Source of the DNA: Apostichopus japonicus
Taxonomy: Eukaryota > Echinodermata > Holothuroidea > Aspidochirotida > Stichopodidae
DNA: 64,000 nt
NCBI RefSeq assembly: GCF_037975245.1
Contig: NC_092568.1
Span: 188,001 to 252,000, forward strand
Direction: 5' to 3'
The translations under genes were made by a program, and so were the position numbers. The notes under the pieces are model-generated. The model was not told the DNA's origin, made no database searches, and saw only the letters and a list, made by a program, of their open reading frames with translations. This document shows, piece after piece, positions 28,101 through 36,653 of the stretch. Position 1 is the stretch's first letter. Every line of letters begins with the position of its first letter.

Positions 28101-31100
28101 TTAATAAGGAATTTCAGATATCTCGAAATAATTTCAGATATCTCAAATTAAATTACAGATATCTCCAATTTATTTAAGATATCTACAAATAACTGCAGAT
28201 ATCTCAAAATCAATTTCAGATATCTCGAAATACCAGGGAATTTCAGATATATGAAATTGAATTCGAGATATCTCGAATTCAATTTCAGATATCTCGAATT
28301 CAATTTCAGATATCTCGAATTCAATTTCAGATATCTGAAATAGAATTTTGGATATCTCGAATTCAATTTCAGATATCTCTAATTCAATTTCAGATATCTG
28401 AAATAAAATTTCAGATATCTCGAATTCATTTTCAGATATCTCGAATTCAATTTCAGATATCTCGAATTCAATTTCAGATATCTGAAATAGAATTTTAGAT
28501 ATCTCGAATTCAATTTCAGATATCTCGAATTCAATTACAGATATCTGAAATTTCCCGATTAAATGTTAAAATGGCTTTCCATACGTGCCATTTTAACATT
28601 TAATCGGAAATTTATGCATATGCATTTCAGATATCTCGAATTCAATTGCAGATATCTCGAATTCAATTTCAGATATCTTGAATTAGAATTGCAGATATCT
28701 TGAATTCAATTTCAGATATCTCGAATTCAATTTCAGATATCTCGAATTCAATTTCAGATATCTGAAATAGAATTTCAGATATCTGGAATTCAATTTCGGA
28801 TATCTCGAATTCAATTTCAGATATCTCGAATTGAATTCCAGATATCTGAATTAGAATTTCAGATATCTCGAAATCTATTTTAGATATCTCGAATTCAATT
28901 TCAGATATCTCGAATTCAATTTCAGATATCTGAATTAGAATTTCAGATATCTCGAAATATATTTAAGATATCTCGAATTCAATTTCAGATATCTGAAATA
29001 AGAAACAATTTCAGATATCTAAAATTCCCGATTAAATGTTAAAATGGCTTTCCATAGACCTACCCTATTAAACTTTCTCCCCTCTACCTGAGCAGACATA
29101 ACTTCACAAGCACGCCTTCCCAAAATTTTGGCTGGCTGCCTACATACCTCAGGCTCAAAGACTTCTAAGAATCGGCAAGTGCTGATTGGCTATAGGGCTC
29201 TCATGCTTACAGTTCAACAGTTAATAACAACTCCCAATCCTGCTTTAATTCCACTAACAGCCTCTGCAGAGCTTAACCAAAAATGTAAACAAACACTGCA
29301 GAGACTGGGAGGCAAATTAAAGGAGCTTTGACATAAAGGTGAAGGCTCAGATTTTTTTAAACAATGGGGATTAATTGAAATTAATTAACTTTTGACCAAA
29401 AATTATTAGGCATCACCTTATTCATACACAATCCAACAATCATCAGTTCAACTTTGAATGTGATCCATCAAAATCTTGAGGAGATTGAGATATTTGAAAA
29501 TATTACAAAGAATGACCCCCGATGACCCCCTAAATGACATTTGACCTCAATTTTCCGAACACCCCTCGTAACCCTCATCCCTAGAAACGTTGTGACCAAG
29601 TTTCATTATAACTGGCCATACACTGTACAAACGGAAGCAATTTGAAAATATAGGGCCGCGGCCCGGGCCACAAAAGACCCCTAGTTGATCTTTGATCTCA
29701 AATTCATGAACACCCTGAAGGTAAAACTTCCATTGTACTATCGTGACAAACCCTCAACATTGTACCATGGAATCTGTAGGAGAAGAAGCATTTTGCGTAT
29801 TTCCACAAAATGGCCCATTACGGCCCACAGGTGACCTTTGACCCCAAATTTCGGACCATCTCTGATGGCCCTATACCCAATGGTCTTTGTGTCGAAGTTT
29901 CATGAAATTCCATTAAACACTGTGCGAGTGGAAGTGGTTTTACCAATTGTTGATGGATAGCGTGATAGAATGATAGACGCCGCACTGTAACAACAGCTCA
30001 CACCAGCATGCTGGTATGAGCTAAATGGGGAATTTTGTTTTTGATTTTTAATGTTTCAAGTTTTTTTTCTTTTTTTTTCTTCTTCTTGAAGTTGCAATTT
30101 ATTCTAAGTCATGTTTTAAGTCATGTTTTAAGTCATGAAACACCAACATGCAATGTACAGCTAATTACATTCAAATGTTGTACGTTGTCCAGAGGTCTGA
30201 TAGCTCAAGACACATTTGGCAGGTGCGTTAAATAGGCCTATTCACATATTTCTGTGATTGTGAATGACCTAAAAATTGAAAAATTTCGGTCAAAATTGAC
30301 CTTTAATCAGTCATATTTACCACATTTTCCTTACCACTTTGAGAAATTGTATCTCGCGATCCTGATACTCCACCATACAAAACTTTGTATGGTTTTGAAT
30401 ACTCTAAAAAAAAGCCTCATAGAACTACCGTACATCGTTCGCCAGATTCAATTTGGTTTATTTATGTACTAATTTTGCTATTGGGTGGATTGACCATGTT
30501 CGCTAGCTTCAACTAAGTTCAGTATATATCAGGGACGTAGCCAGGGGGGAAGGGGGAGCAACTGACCCCCCCATTTCAGTGTTGAAAAAATGTTAACAAC
30601 TGTTGAGTTTTTTGCATGGTATTTTGTCAGTGCTCTTTTGCTCTTGAATACTTGTCAGCTCCGTTAACTCGATTATAATCGTAGGAACATTCAGGCCTAC
30701 TGATTCAGCTACTTAATTTGGCAGATGCAATTAGCTAAATTTAGCCTATAGCCTATTACCAGCCTACAGTTGGCCACTGCGTAATAAAATACATATAGCC
30801 TACCTAATCGCACTCGATGGAGAGTCACGAATCGTATGCACAACTACGACAACAACGTGCGTTCTCATCCTTTATATGATTCGTCATAAGTTGTTGCACG
30901 AACAGCAAGTTATGAAGCTAAGCTAGTAATCGTACGTGATACACGCTTCCATGTAAATAGTTATTACACTGCTAAATATGAAAGTTTATATTGTCCATCA
31001 ATTGAGTTCTTCAAATGTATTTAAGTCCAGACATTGGACAATAAACAAGAATCATCCTACTGGAAAAATTGTAAAAGAGCACTATGTTTTTCTTTCTGAT

Positions 31101-31958
31101 ATAATATGTAAAAGAACATGTAAAAGAATAATTCAAACCGGAAACATCATCTCCTGATAATATGATATCATATGATAATGATGAAACTGGAAAAACATTG
31201 CACCAGAACGCATCTAAGGACCTTCAATTGTTACTTTAAATTTAATTAAATTTTACTAGCCAATAACTTTAAATGGGTGAAATAATTTGTGAAAGTTCCT
31301 CAGACTATAAACTTATTTCATCACATCACTGTATAATGTTGGGCTTTCTTTGAGGCTGTGCAGATTAAAATTGCTACCAAACAAGAGACTACAATACTTG
31401 ACTTTCAAACATGTTCGCTAGCCTGTCTAAATAGCCTTGTATCATACATACAGTCACAAAATATTAATGCATAGTCTAGGCCTATACCACACAAATTGAC
31501 TGTACCACATAAATTAAGGGGTACACACAAAGTTGCCATACCACCATTGCATGGAAGCGTGGAAGTTTGTTGTAATACGTCTGTTCGAACCCATGTCGAA
31601 GAGCCGCAACTACAACAGCAAGAAACAGTAGATAATGTGCAGCACGCTAAGGCAAGGCTAGGCTTCAGTTAATGTTAACAACATGCGAAGTTGTCTAGCC
31701 TAACAACGGTAAGCAAGCATAGACTATTGTAACACATTACTAATACTACTAGGCTAGGCCAAGTCCCAGGTAATTAGAAGTGTAAGCCAATGACCAACAC
31801 AAATCAAAACATCGCTAATTTAGAAATAATACAACAGGATTTTTTTGGGTACAAAAACTGAGCTTGGATTTTTCTCTTGTACTTACCAAAATCCGACAAG
31901 ATAAGCCGCTGCTGGCGGTGAAACGCGGGAGAGCGGAAGGTAATCTTTGAAGAAACAT
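4003..31958 (-). CDS. DLST: DLST: dihydrolipoyllysine-residue succinyltransferase (E2 of 2-oxoglutarate dehydrogenase), complete, 15 coding exons
   Basis: E2 transfers the succinyl group from E1-bound intermediate via a lipoyl arm to CoA in the mitochondrial matrix and forms the core of the 2-oxoglutarate dehydrogenase complex. Seen: 15 exons with GT-AG borders whose lengths sum to 1443 nt, one open frame of 480 codons plus TAG. Residues 1-77 are rich in R, S, L and Q and lack acidic clusters, like a mitochondrial presequence. Residues about 79-157 form the lipoyl domain, with the lipoyl lysine K121 in EIETDK. Residues about 158-253 are an Ala/Pro-rich linker. Residues about 254-480 are the catalytic domain, with [18 protein letters not shown] and the active-site motif HRLIDGRE (H451, D455). 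No separate peripheral-subunit-binding domain is visible, as is usual for animal DLST. Human DLST is 453 residues; the excess here lies mainly in presequence and linker. The ATG is the first in this frame after an in-frame stop in the presumed 5' leader. The gene is very spread out (28 kb) because of repeat-filled introns. Confidence 0.96.
4224..4903. repeat. G-rich minisatellite in last DLST intron, with higher-order structure
   Basis: About fifteen units of roughly 37-60 bp built from GGCTGAGTGAGGGTGTGGG and TTGAGTATGGTAGA modules. A larger block is itself repeated at a spacing of 174 bp (for example the GGTAAAGGCTGAGTAAGGG junction near 4392 and 4566). The plus strand is strongly G-rich. 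On the minus strand the array has no stop in two frames, and one of these continues in frame into DLST exon 15, giving a 320-codon Pro/Ser/Thr/Leu-rich open frame (4003-4965). Confidence 0.93.
4980..5153 (-). other. Unrecognised coding-like open stretch in the last DLST intron
   Basis: The minus strand is open for 57 codons before a TAA at 4982-4980 and reads like protein (includes [20 protein letters not shown] and [18 protein letters not shown]). I do not recognise a family. It has no ATG at its start and is not in the DLST reading path. It could be a decayed exon, part of a dispersed repeat, or chance. Confidence 0.3.
5397..5564 (-). CDS. DLST: DLST exon 14: catalytic core with the DGGTF motif
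   Basis: A 168-nt exon encoding [20 protein letters not shown], then [20 protein letters not shown], then [15 protein letters not shown]. This is the CoA/succinyl-binding part of the trimeric catalytic core and is very close to vertebrate DLST. Phase 0 at both ends; acceptor CCACAG, donor GTAAGA. Confidence 0.97.
6068..6151 (-). CDS. DLST: DLST exon 13: catalytic domain
   Basis: An 84-nt exon encoding [20 protein letters not shown] then GLGELGQK, matching the family's GLVVPV-R-VE-MNFADIE segment. Acceptor ATCAG, donor GTGAGA; phase 0 at both ends. Confidence 0.96.
6807..6874 (-). CDS. DLST: DLST exon 12: catalytic domain
   Basis: A 68-nt exon encoding [19 protein letters not shown] then ATPK. 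The [14 protein letters not shown] segment is near invariant in DLST. Acceptor CTACAG, donor GTGAGT. Confidence 0.96.
8036..8166 (-). CDS. DLST: DLST exon 11: catalytic domain
   Basis: Encodes [19 protein letters not shown] then [19 protein letters not shown] and MPVVNA. The [12 protein letters not shown] stretch is a hallmark of 2-oxo acid dehydrogenase E2 catalytic domains. Acceptor is TTCAAG rather than CAG, after a run of T in the transcript sense; donor GTGAGT. Confidence 0.95.
8167..8752. other. DLST intron 10
   Basis: AT-rich with a poly-A/poly-T tract next to exon 11 and a C-rich run near 8730. No gene or classified repeat seen. Introns 11, 12 and 13 (6875-8035, 6152-6806, 5565-6067) are similar; the 6.2-kb-side intron carries a C run near 6395. 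Confidence 0.5.
8753..8850 (-). CDS. DLST: DLST exon 10: N-terminus of catalytic domain
   Basis: Encodes [19 protein letters not shown] then [13 protein letters not shown], the first helix of the acyltransferase domain; vertebrate DLST has an almost identical segment. Acceptor GCGCAG, donor GTATGT. Confidence 0.96.
8851..10870. other. DLST introns 9 and 8 (around exon 9)
   Basis: Unique-looking AT-rich sequence on either side of exon 9 (9649-9782). Short overlapping open frames at 9330-9588 on both strands have no coding character. No repeat family recognised. Confidence 0.45.
9649..9782 (-). CDS. DLST: DLST exon 9: linker before catalytic domain
   Basis: Encodes the second half of the linker, Pro/Ala/Thr-rich ([19 protein letters not shown]), ending GTRTEQR, which leads into the conserved [11 protein letters not shown] of exon 10. 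Donor GTAAGT, acceptor CGCAG. Confidence 0.9.
10871..11023 (-). CDS. DLST: DLST exon 8: Ala/Pro-rich linker
   Basis: A 153-nt exon rich in Ala, Pro and Thr (for example [12 protein letters not shown] then [12 protein letters not shown]). This is the mobile tether that lets the lipoyl arm swing between active sites in E2 proteins. Sequence is poorly conserved in the family; the call rests on frame, splice sites and position. Confidence 0.9.
11760..11868 (-). CDS. DLST: DLST exon 7: second half of lipoyl domain
   Basis: Encodes [20 protein letters not shown] then [17 protein letters not shown], matching the C-terminal half of the lipoyl fold (T-S-x-x-V-x-S-P-x-x-G-V-I). Acceptor TTCAG and donor GTAACA. 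It lies across a 6.3-kb intron from exon 6. Confidence 0.95.
11869..18126. other. DLST intron 6 (6.3 kb)
   Basis: AT-rich and notably enriched in the palindromic words TACTGTA and TACAGTA. Apart from the LINE remnant at about 16.09-16.65 kb and short C-rich tracts (near 14378 and 17730) I see no gene. Open frames such as 12318-12704 plus lack similarity to anything I know and look like chance. Confidence 0.5.
16090..16650 (-). mobile_element. 5'-truncated non-LTR retrotransposon (LINE, CR1/L2-like), 3' end of reverse transcriptase ORF
   Basis: The minus strand encodes, from about 16640 to 16161, [13 protein letters not shown] then [28 protein letters not shown] and [13 protein letters not shown], ending near LKTHLFPC. 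This is the typical C-terminal end of CR1/L2-type reverse transcriptase proteins. Upstream, the frame hits a stop near 16655, so most of the element is missing. After the ORF comes the common tail GCGCTATATAAATTTTAG and a short (TTATG)n run. This is a dead copy in a DLST intron in the same orientation as the gene. Confidence 0.85.
18127..18182 (-). CDS. DLST: DLST exon 6: lipoyl-lysine exon
   Basis: A 56-nt exon encoding [19 protein letters not shown]. Its last codon, AAG at 18129-18127, is the lysine that carries lipoate (K121), so the splice junction falls directly after the modified residue. Donor GTATGT, acceptor GTCAG. Confidence 0.95.
20875..21050 (+). mobile_element. Truncated copy of the hAT MITE found intact at 52997
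   Basis: Starts with CAGGCTTGTATCCAAGGGGG, a variant of the intact copy's left end, and then follows it through the G run, the GCCCCCCCTTGAGCATATTTT stretch in two pieces, the ATGATATCGCTA segment and the AAGTGCCATTTCCAG segment. Similarity stops just after TTCTTGTAC, so the right terminal repeat is gone. The matching target duplication is absent, consistent with 3' truncation. Confidence 0.8.
21597..21640 (+). mobile_element. LINE-like 3' tail remnant
   Basis: TTGGCGCTATATAAGTCTC followed by (ATT)n, resembling the 3' end of the LINE fragment at 16.1 kb (same GCGCTATATAA core) but on the opposite strand. No coding part is left. Confidence 0.55.
22199..22273 (-). CDS. DLST: DLST exon 5: start of lipoyl domain
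   Basis: Encodes [19 protein letters not shown] then VRWDK, the first strands of the lipoyl domain (family pattern V-x-T-P-x-F-A-E-S-V-x-E-G-D-V-R-W). Flanked by acceptor TGCAG and donor GTAAGA; ends in phase 1. Confidence 0.95.
22274..24496. other. DLST introns 4 and 3
   Basis: Flanks of exon 4 (23057-23133). Contains a (TA)n tract at about 24110-24130 and a short imperfect repeat of TAATGCACACTTTAAAGCA near 23290-23340. No other gene seen. Confidence 0.45.
23057..23133 (-). CDS. DLST: DLST exon 4: end of presequence
   Basis: A 77-nt exon, acceptor GGTCAG and donor GTAAGA. It encodes [15 protein letters not shown] then [11 protein letters not shown]. The last part aligns with the stretch just before the lipoyl domain in vertebrate DLST (an F-x-T-[TS]-x-V-C pattern) and probably brackets the presequence cleavage region. 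Its length (2 mod 3) is what brings exons 1-3 into frame with exon 5. Confidence 0.82.
24497..24539 (-). CDS. DLST: DLST exon 3: presequence
   Basis: A 43-nt exon, acceptor CTAG and donor GTAAGA, encoding about [13 protein letters not shown] in frame. It ends in phase 2, so it cannot join exon 5 directly without a stop; the 77-nt exon 4 between them resolves the frame. Confidence 0.8.
25202..25555. repeat. Degenerate tandem duplication, about 170 bp unit
   Basis: Two copies in direct orientation, about 25202-25375 and 25376-25555. Each contains AGAACAGATTAAT, ATCATCGCAAGT, AAGAAGTGGCTTTGT, ATATTGGTTTG-like and GTGATATTGCAAAT words in the same order. They differ by many substitutions and small indels, so the duplication is old or the two copies come from a diverged repeat family. 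Confidence 0.75.
26295..26334 (-). CDS. DLST: DLST exon 2: presequence
   Basis: A 40-nt exon with acceptor CAG and donor GTAAAA, encoding [13 protein letters not shown] in the frame set by exon 1. The other frames give a stop (TAA) or fail to reach exon 5, which supports this reading. It lies 5.5 kb downstream of exon 1. Confidence 0.8.
26487..26660 (+). repeat. Dispersed repeat family X, copy 1
   Basis: Begins CAGTTTTGAAGGCT and ends with GCGATACAGGATAAATTATT then CCCTGA; internal words are TGTGTACAAAAACTGCTATA and TTGTATAGCAATTT. Related copies are at 38890-38985 and 51427-51573, all on the plus strand. The class is unknown: no terminal inverted repeat or target duplication noticed. Confidence 0.7.
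26661..28079. other. DLST intron 1, part upstream of the palindromic element
   Basis: AT-rich, no gene. The last 230 bp (about 27790-28015) include several GGCCCA/TGGGCC words, a C run and CCTGGCCACACCACTGG, which resembles the right end of a hAT-like element. I could not find the matching left end, so this is only suggestive. Confidence 0.4.
28080..29056. mobile_element. Terminal-inverted-repeat element filled with a 21-bp palindromic tandem array
   Basis: Left end TATGGAAAGCCGTTTTAACA, right end is its near-perfect inverted match (TTAAAATGGCTTTCCATA). A 6-bp direct repeat GACCTA flanks it at 28074-28079 and 29057-29062, as expected of a target-site duplication. The interior is about 35-40 copies of a 21-bp unit containing a GAATTC and a GATATC hexamer. 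A central junction (about 28550-28612) holds a right end followed after CGT by a partial left end, so two elements seem joined head to tail. There is no transposase; the long in-frame reading (NSRYLKL repeats) is a by-product of a 21-bp unit without stops. Confidence 0.85.
28114..29020. repeat. 21-bp satellite-like array
   Basis: Each unit carries GAATTC and GATATC separated by 7 bp (and 2 bp to the next unit). Both hexamers are perfect palindromes, so the array reads nearly the same on both strands. Variant units replace GAATTC with GAAATA or AGAATT. It is split in two blocks by the junction at about 28550-28612. Confidence 0.92.
29345..30024 (+). repeat. Unclassified dispersed repeat ending in a palindromic hairpin
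   Basis: Contains recurring diverged modules (GACCTTTGACC / TTGATCTTTGATCTCAAAT followed by AACACCC-like words and AAGTTTCAT). It ends in a 28-nt near-perfect palindrome at 29995-30022 (AGCTCA ... CCAGCATGCTGG ... TGAGCT) followed by AA. A terminal hairpin near CTAA recalls Helitron 3' ends, but the spacing is not typical and no 5' end was identified. Confidence 0.5.
30530..30600 (+). mobile_element. hAT-like left-end fragment
   Basis: CAGGGACGTAGCCAGGGGGG followed by a G/A-rich and then C-rich stretch, matching the style of the hAT-type ends elsewhere in the window (CAGGCGCGTAGCCA). No matching right end or target duplication found. Confidence 0.45.
30601..31886. other. DLST intron 1, 5' part
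   Basis: AT-rich unique-looking sequence between the hAT-like fragment and exon 1. Nothing coding; no clear repeat. Confidence 0.45.
31887..31958 (-). CDS. DLST: DLST exon 1: start codon and first part of mitochondrial presequence
   Basis: Encodes residues 1-24, beginning [13 protein letters not shown], an Arg/Ser/Leu-rich segment without acids, typical of a matrix-targeting sequence. ATG is at 31958-31956; the donor GTAAGT follows at 31886. The same frame upstream has a stop shortly before this ATG, which fixes the start. A longer open frame in another register overlaps this exon (start at 32097) but does not join in frame to the downstream exons. Confidence 0.85.
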
Positions 31959-32959
31959 CTTCTGCCTTCGTTATAGTACGATCATCCTTGAAAATCCGAA
32001 CATATGAAGACATGAATACAGGCCCCGAATAAGGTTCTGTGTTGCCAAATTTAAAAGCAAAATAATAAAATACATTGCATTTCGATTCGTTTTTCATATT
32101 TAAAAATTTGACAAATACTCTTCAAATTAAAAATAAATATTATCTACATTCTACAGTCGATATTCAATCTTTTTCGTCGATATTAATATTTTCAGTAAAA
32201 CATACAGATTCTAAGTCACAAATGTACTGAACTTGAACAAGAATGTAGAAGAACCGACAACACCGTGAAGGTGACCTCGGGATGCTCGATTGATACCACA
32301 ATATAGATATATGCTTACTTCATTGATACTACCAATTAAGCTCATTTGTGACTAAATTGAAGCTGGGCTGACTCTTGGGTCAGTGATCGCTCCTGGGTCG
32401 GGTCAATATGACCTCTATGTACCCTTCTATTTTGAAGACTTTTGCGATTATCTGAGTGAGAATGGTGACGCAGAGGCGCGGGTGCAAAAACAGCGCAAAA
32501 TGCTAATCGAAAGGTTGTTCTATATGTAAGGAGCACCATCCTGTCCTCACTATTGCAAGCATCCAGTTGACCCTGATAATAGCAACTGGACCATGGCCGA
32601 ACGGTTCACAAATATTTTGGAAACACACTTATCACAGATCTTATACTACTACGTACGATGGCATGCACTATCCTGGAAAAGAAAGGCTTTACCTACTTCG
32701 ATGACTGATATGTGCAGTTGTAAACCGTTTCCCGGTTTAGTACGTCTGGTTTTCTTTACGATATAACAATTCATTAGTAATATAAACATTAGTAGTTACT
32801 GTTTACTGGTCTTTTTACTTTAGTTACAATCAATGCCGAATACATCATCATATTTGTGATCACACTAGTTTCACGTGGGTATTTTCAACTTTACCTCTGA
32901 GTACAGAAACCTGGCCCGCGCGGGCAAATGAATTTGATTTATTCTAGGAGCCAGTCTGT
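31959..32959. promoter_or_regulatory. DLST upstream region (5' leader and proximal promoter, unresolved)
   Basis: Lies upstream of the DLST ATG on the minus strand, before the first transposon. It must contain the transcription start, but I see no convincing TATA or initiator. Several upstream ATGs in other frames (for example at 32012, reading MSSYVRIFKD) would form upstream open frames if the leader includes them. Confidence 0.4.
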
Positions 32960-32967
32960 GCTATGGC

Positions 32968-33968
32968 CAGTGGCGGACTGGCCACACGGGCATTTGGGCA
33001 ATGCCCGGTGGGCCGGTGGGGCCGTGCATGGGGAGCCTGGTAAATTTTCACAGTAGTTAATAGAATACAGACGGGCTGTGTAGAATTATATTTTTAACTG
33101 TGGGAATCAGCTCATGAAATCACCATGTTAGTTAGTCTGTGAGTTCGTAACAAAAGAACATGCTATTGGCACACTCGTCCGGGCTAATATTTTTACGACA
33201 AGATATACAAGTACTTTGACCAATGCATTCTGACATATACATAGCATCGGCAGAGAATACAGATTTTATTACTCTGCACCTCGTCTTCCAAAAAAACGAA
33301 GTAATAAAAGCTAAAATCTTATTAGATTATTTGGATATCACCCAGTAGCTTATTCCTGAGACTTATGTATGGATAAAAATGACCAACATATACAGTAGGG
33401 TGTTTGCATGGTTATCAAAATTAGACGAAAGTTAGTCGTCAACGAACATCTTGAGGCGTTCATGTTGATGTCTGTGGAAAAAAGGATCTTGGCCAAACTT
33501 GACAATAAAATATCATTGATGGTGTGGCTGCCAGGAGCAGCAACTGCGTATAGGCTCCTACTCTTGTAGACATGACGTGTGCTCGTGTTATTGAACATAT
33601 ATGTGATTTTATTTATGCAAGCATGTTGTCACAAAATGCTTGACAAACTAAATAAAATTCAGTCTAAAACATATATTTTTGTTTACGCTTTTAACTTTTC
33701 TCAGTAGTTAATCAAGTGTTGCTTCTGGAAAATTATTTTTGGGTCTTTTTTAAAGGATTATTGTAACCTACAAAATTGAGGAATATCGCACCACTTTGCA
33801 TCTATAGGCATTCCTTAACTTCAAAAAATCTGAAAGGGGAGGGCCGGGACACCCGCTCCCCTTAGACACCTCCCCAAGGACGGCGATCACTATAGTAACA
33901 TATCAATGAATAATGGCCCGGTCTGAGGTGAAAATGCCCGGACCGGTTTTAAGACCCAGTCCGCCCTG
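32968..33968. mobile_element. Non-autonomous hAT-type DNA transposon, 1001 bp
   Basis: Left end CAGTGGCGGACTGG and right end CCAGTCCGCCCTG are inverted repeats. An 8-bp direct repeat GCTATGGC flanks it at 32960-32967 and 33969-33976, the target duplication size of hAT elements. A subterminal inverted relation is also present (GGGCATTTGGGCAATGCCCGG near the left; AAAATGCCCGGACCGG near the right). No transposase domain; the longest open frame (33350-33598 minus) is not recognisable. Confidence 0.92.
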
Positions 33969-34945
33969 GCTATGGCACTATGACATTCGTAACTGACATC
34001 ATGGTCTTAATTGTTGAATAACTAACTATAACTGTAATGAACTTGAAAAGTACATAGTGTATCGCTGAAGTAAGGACAACGCCGGGTATGAAGGTAAAGT
34101 GTCTTTCGTGGTAATAAAGAACGGCCAAATGTGGCCCTTCTGCTGGTAAACGTGTACGACACACTGATCTATGTACACTCGTATATATCAGCGTACGTTC
34201 GGCTACACATGCCAAGATTATTCCCTTGACGTTCCGCCCGGCAACATTTCGTCATAGACGATCTGCGAATTGTTTGGCTTCCGAAAGCGCATGTAGTAGG
34301 CTAATGGTGGCAGAGATTTCTGGCGCTATACAAAATCTTTGGTTGGAATCACTACAGTACTTTTAAACTACATTACTGTCTGTCATAGGCGTACGGGACC
34401 ATTTCAGTTTGGGGGGCAGAACTTTTCGTGCCCGAAAGTTCCCGTGACACTATCTAAGCGGAGCGCCACCATCGGTTGGCGCGTAGCGTACAAGAATTTT
34501 TTTGGCACACAATGCCTCTCAGATTGCCGGAAACGGCACTTCTGAGGCCTTGCAAGTTGCATCTAAACATTCTTTATTTTATAATCTCACGTTTTAGAAA
34601 TTTACACTTCCCCAAAAATTTGTTCAATTAGAAGAAGAAAAATGGTAACATCACTTTGAGGGGGAAAAATGGGACAGTATGTCTTTTAAGCTCCTATTTA
34701 GTTTCCTTATTTATTATTTTAACACAGTACTCAGCTACCTCCAGAAAAACATACATTGTCCAACGACACGTAGGCGGGATAATGTCGCTGTGTCGGGTGA
34801 GACTGCAATTTGTCTCACAAAAAAGTATAAAATATTACAAAGAATATTATAAACCTGTACTTCTAGGCTTGTAGGCACTCCCCCCCCCCCCACACACACA
34901 CAAGAAAATGTTTCTTATATACACTCATGTTGGGGATGTCCAGGT

Positions 34946-35581
34946 CAAGGGCGGCGGAAGCACTTTTAATCGGGGGGGGGGGGGCACCGACATCAAAGGG
35001 CACTTTGAAAAAATTCGATTGGACTGATGCAGCCTTATATTTAGTACCCTTTATAACTCTTATTGTATTATCTTTTTTTGTGTATACACATCACTCCATC
35101 AACGCCCCCCAAAGGAAAATATGCATACTAGCACTGCAATATCCAATGCGCAAATTGGGAAACAAGGAAAAAGTTTTCTTTTGAGACAAAATAAGGTGAT
35201 ATCATGCTAGTTGCTAATGTAGGAATCTTCCGATTTTTTTTTTTATTGTTAATATCTTAACAAATTTTTTCCATTCGAAATAGCTTTGAATTTGACCCAT
35301 AGAAATTCATGAAAAGTCACGGGCTTAGCCAGGATTTGCAAAGTTGTATGTACAACTATCTGAGCGGAGCGCCACCATCGGTTGGCGCGGAGCGCACTAG
35401 AAAACTTTTGGTCTTATACCCCTCAGATGGCCGGAAACGGCCCTTCCCGAGTGTTCATTCTGGTTCCCTGGCCTCTTGCTAACTTGAGGCACCTCAATTT
35501 TTATGTAGAAAAAGGCACATTTTTAACCTGAGGAAAGTGGGGGTGGAACGTGCCCGCTGTGCCCCGGTTCCGCTGCCCTTG
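34946..35581. mobile_element. Nested hAT-type element, 636 bp
   Basis: Left end CAAGGGCGGCGGAA and right end TTCCGCTGCCCTTG are inverted repeats with one mismatch. The 8-bp duplication GTCCAGGT flanks it at 34938-34945 and 35582-35589. It sits inside the 1996-bp element and must have inserted later. A second copy of the GAGCGCCACCATCGGTTGGC block (about 35365) shows it is related to, or recombined with, its host element. Confidence 0.88.
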
Positions 35582-35779
35582 GTCCAGGTATACAATTGAC
35601 TAGTTAGAAAAAAAAATTGATCGTGCAAAAAACGTGGTAGCCCAGATGAACTGCGCTTACGGTGGTGTTACATGGAAATATTCGGGCATCATGATGCTAA
35701 ATAAAGAAAATCATGGATTTGTCGGGCAAAAATTTGAAAAAGATTCGGGCAAGCTACTGCATATATTTCCAGAGGACAA

Positions 35780-36320
<541 letters not shown>

Positions 36321-36387
36321 GGAAATTTGGGGGGGCAGTCTCCCCCTGCCCCCCCCCCCCCCCGCCTCGTACGCCTATGCTGTCTGT

Positions 36388-36653
36388 GGCTGTGGGCAAA
36401 TTTGACTGGGGGAGAGGACAGGGCCAGAAAGTTTCGACAGCCCTATAAGAATTTACACTTTAGAAAACAAGGGGTTTGAATACCAACCAGCATCTACGTG
36501 CTCTTGTGACAAGCTGTGATATTGAAGGTCGAGGCATTGCAGATACACCAAACGTCCCGAGCGTGTGGCTGGCAGGTCTTTGACCTCGGGTTAACACTTC
36601 CGTAGTATTCGTGTCCATAATATCAGACGACGTGTTCAACGACCAGCTAAACC
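36388..36653 (+). promoter_or_regulatory. TANGO1/MIA3-like proximal promoter and 5' leader
   Basis: The 266 bp between the transposon and the ATG. GACGTGT at 36629-36635 has the ACGTG core bound by CREB3L/CrebA and XBP1-type bZIP factors, which are known to drive secretory-pathway genes. A single short match is weak evidence. No TATA box seen. Confidence 0.35.

Noticed and set aside
28148-28366. 72-codon ORF of NSRYLKL repeats
   Set aside because: It follows from a 21-bp unit without stops; no start context or splice signals.
31804-32097. 97-codon minus-strand ORF overlapping DLST exon 1
   Set aside because: It is in a different frame from the DLST presequence, does not join downstream exons, and is explained as a shadow of exon 1.
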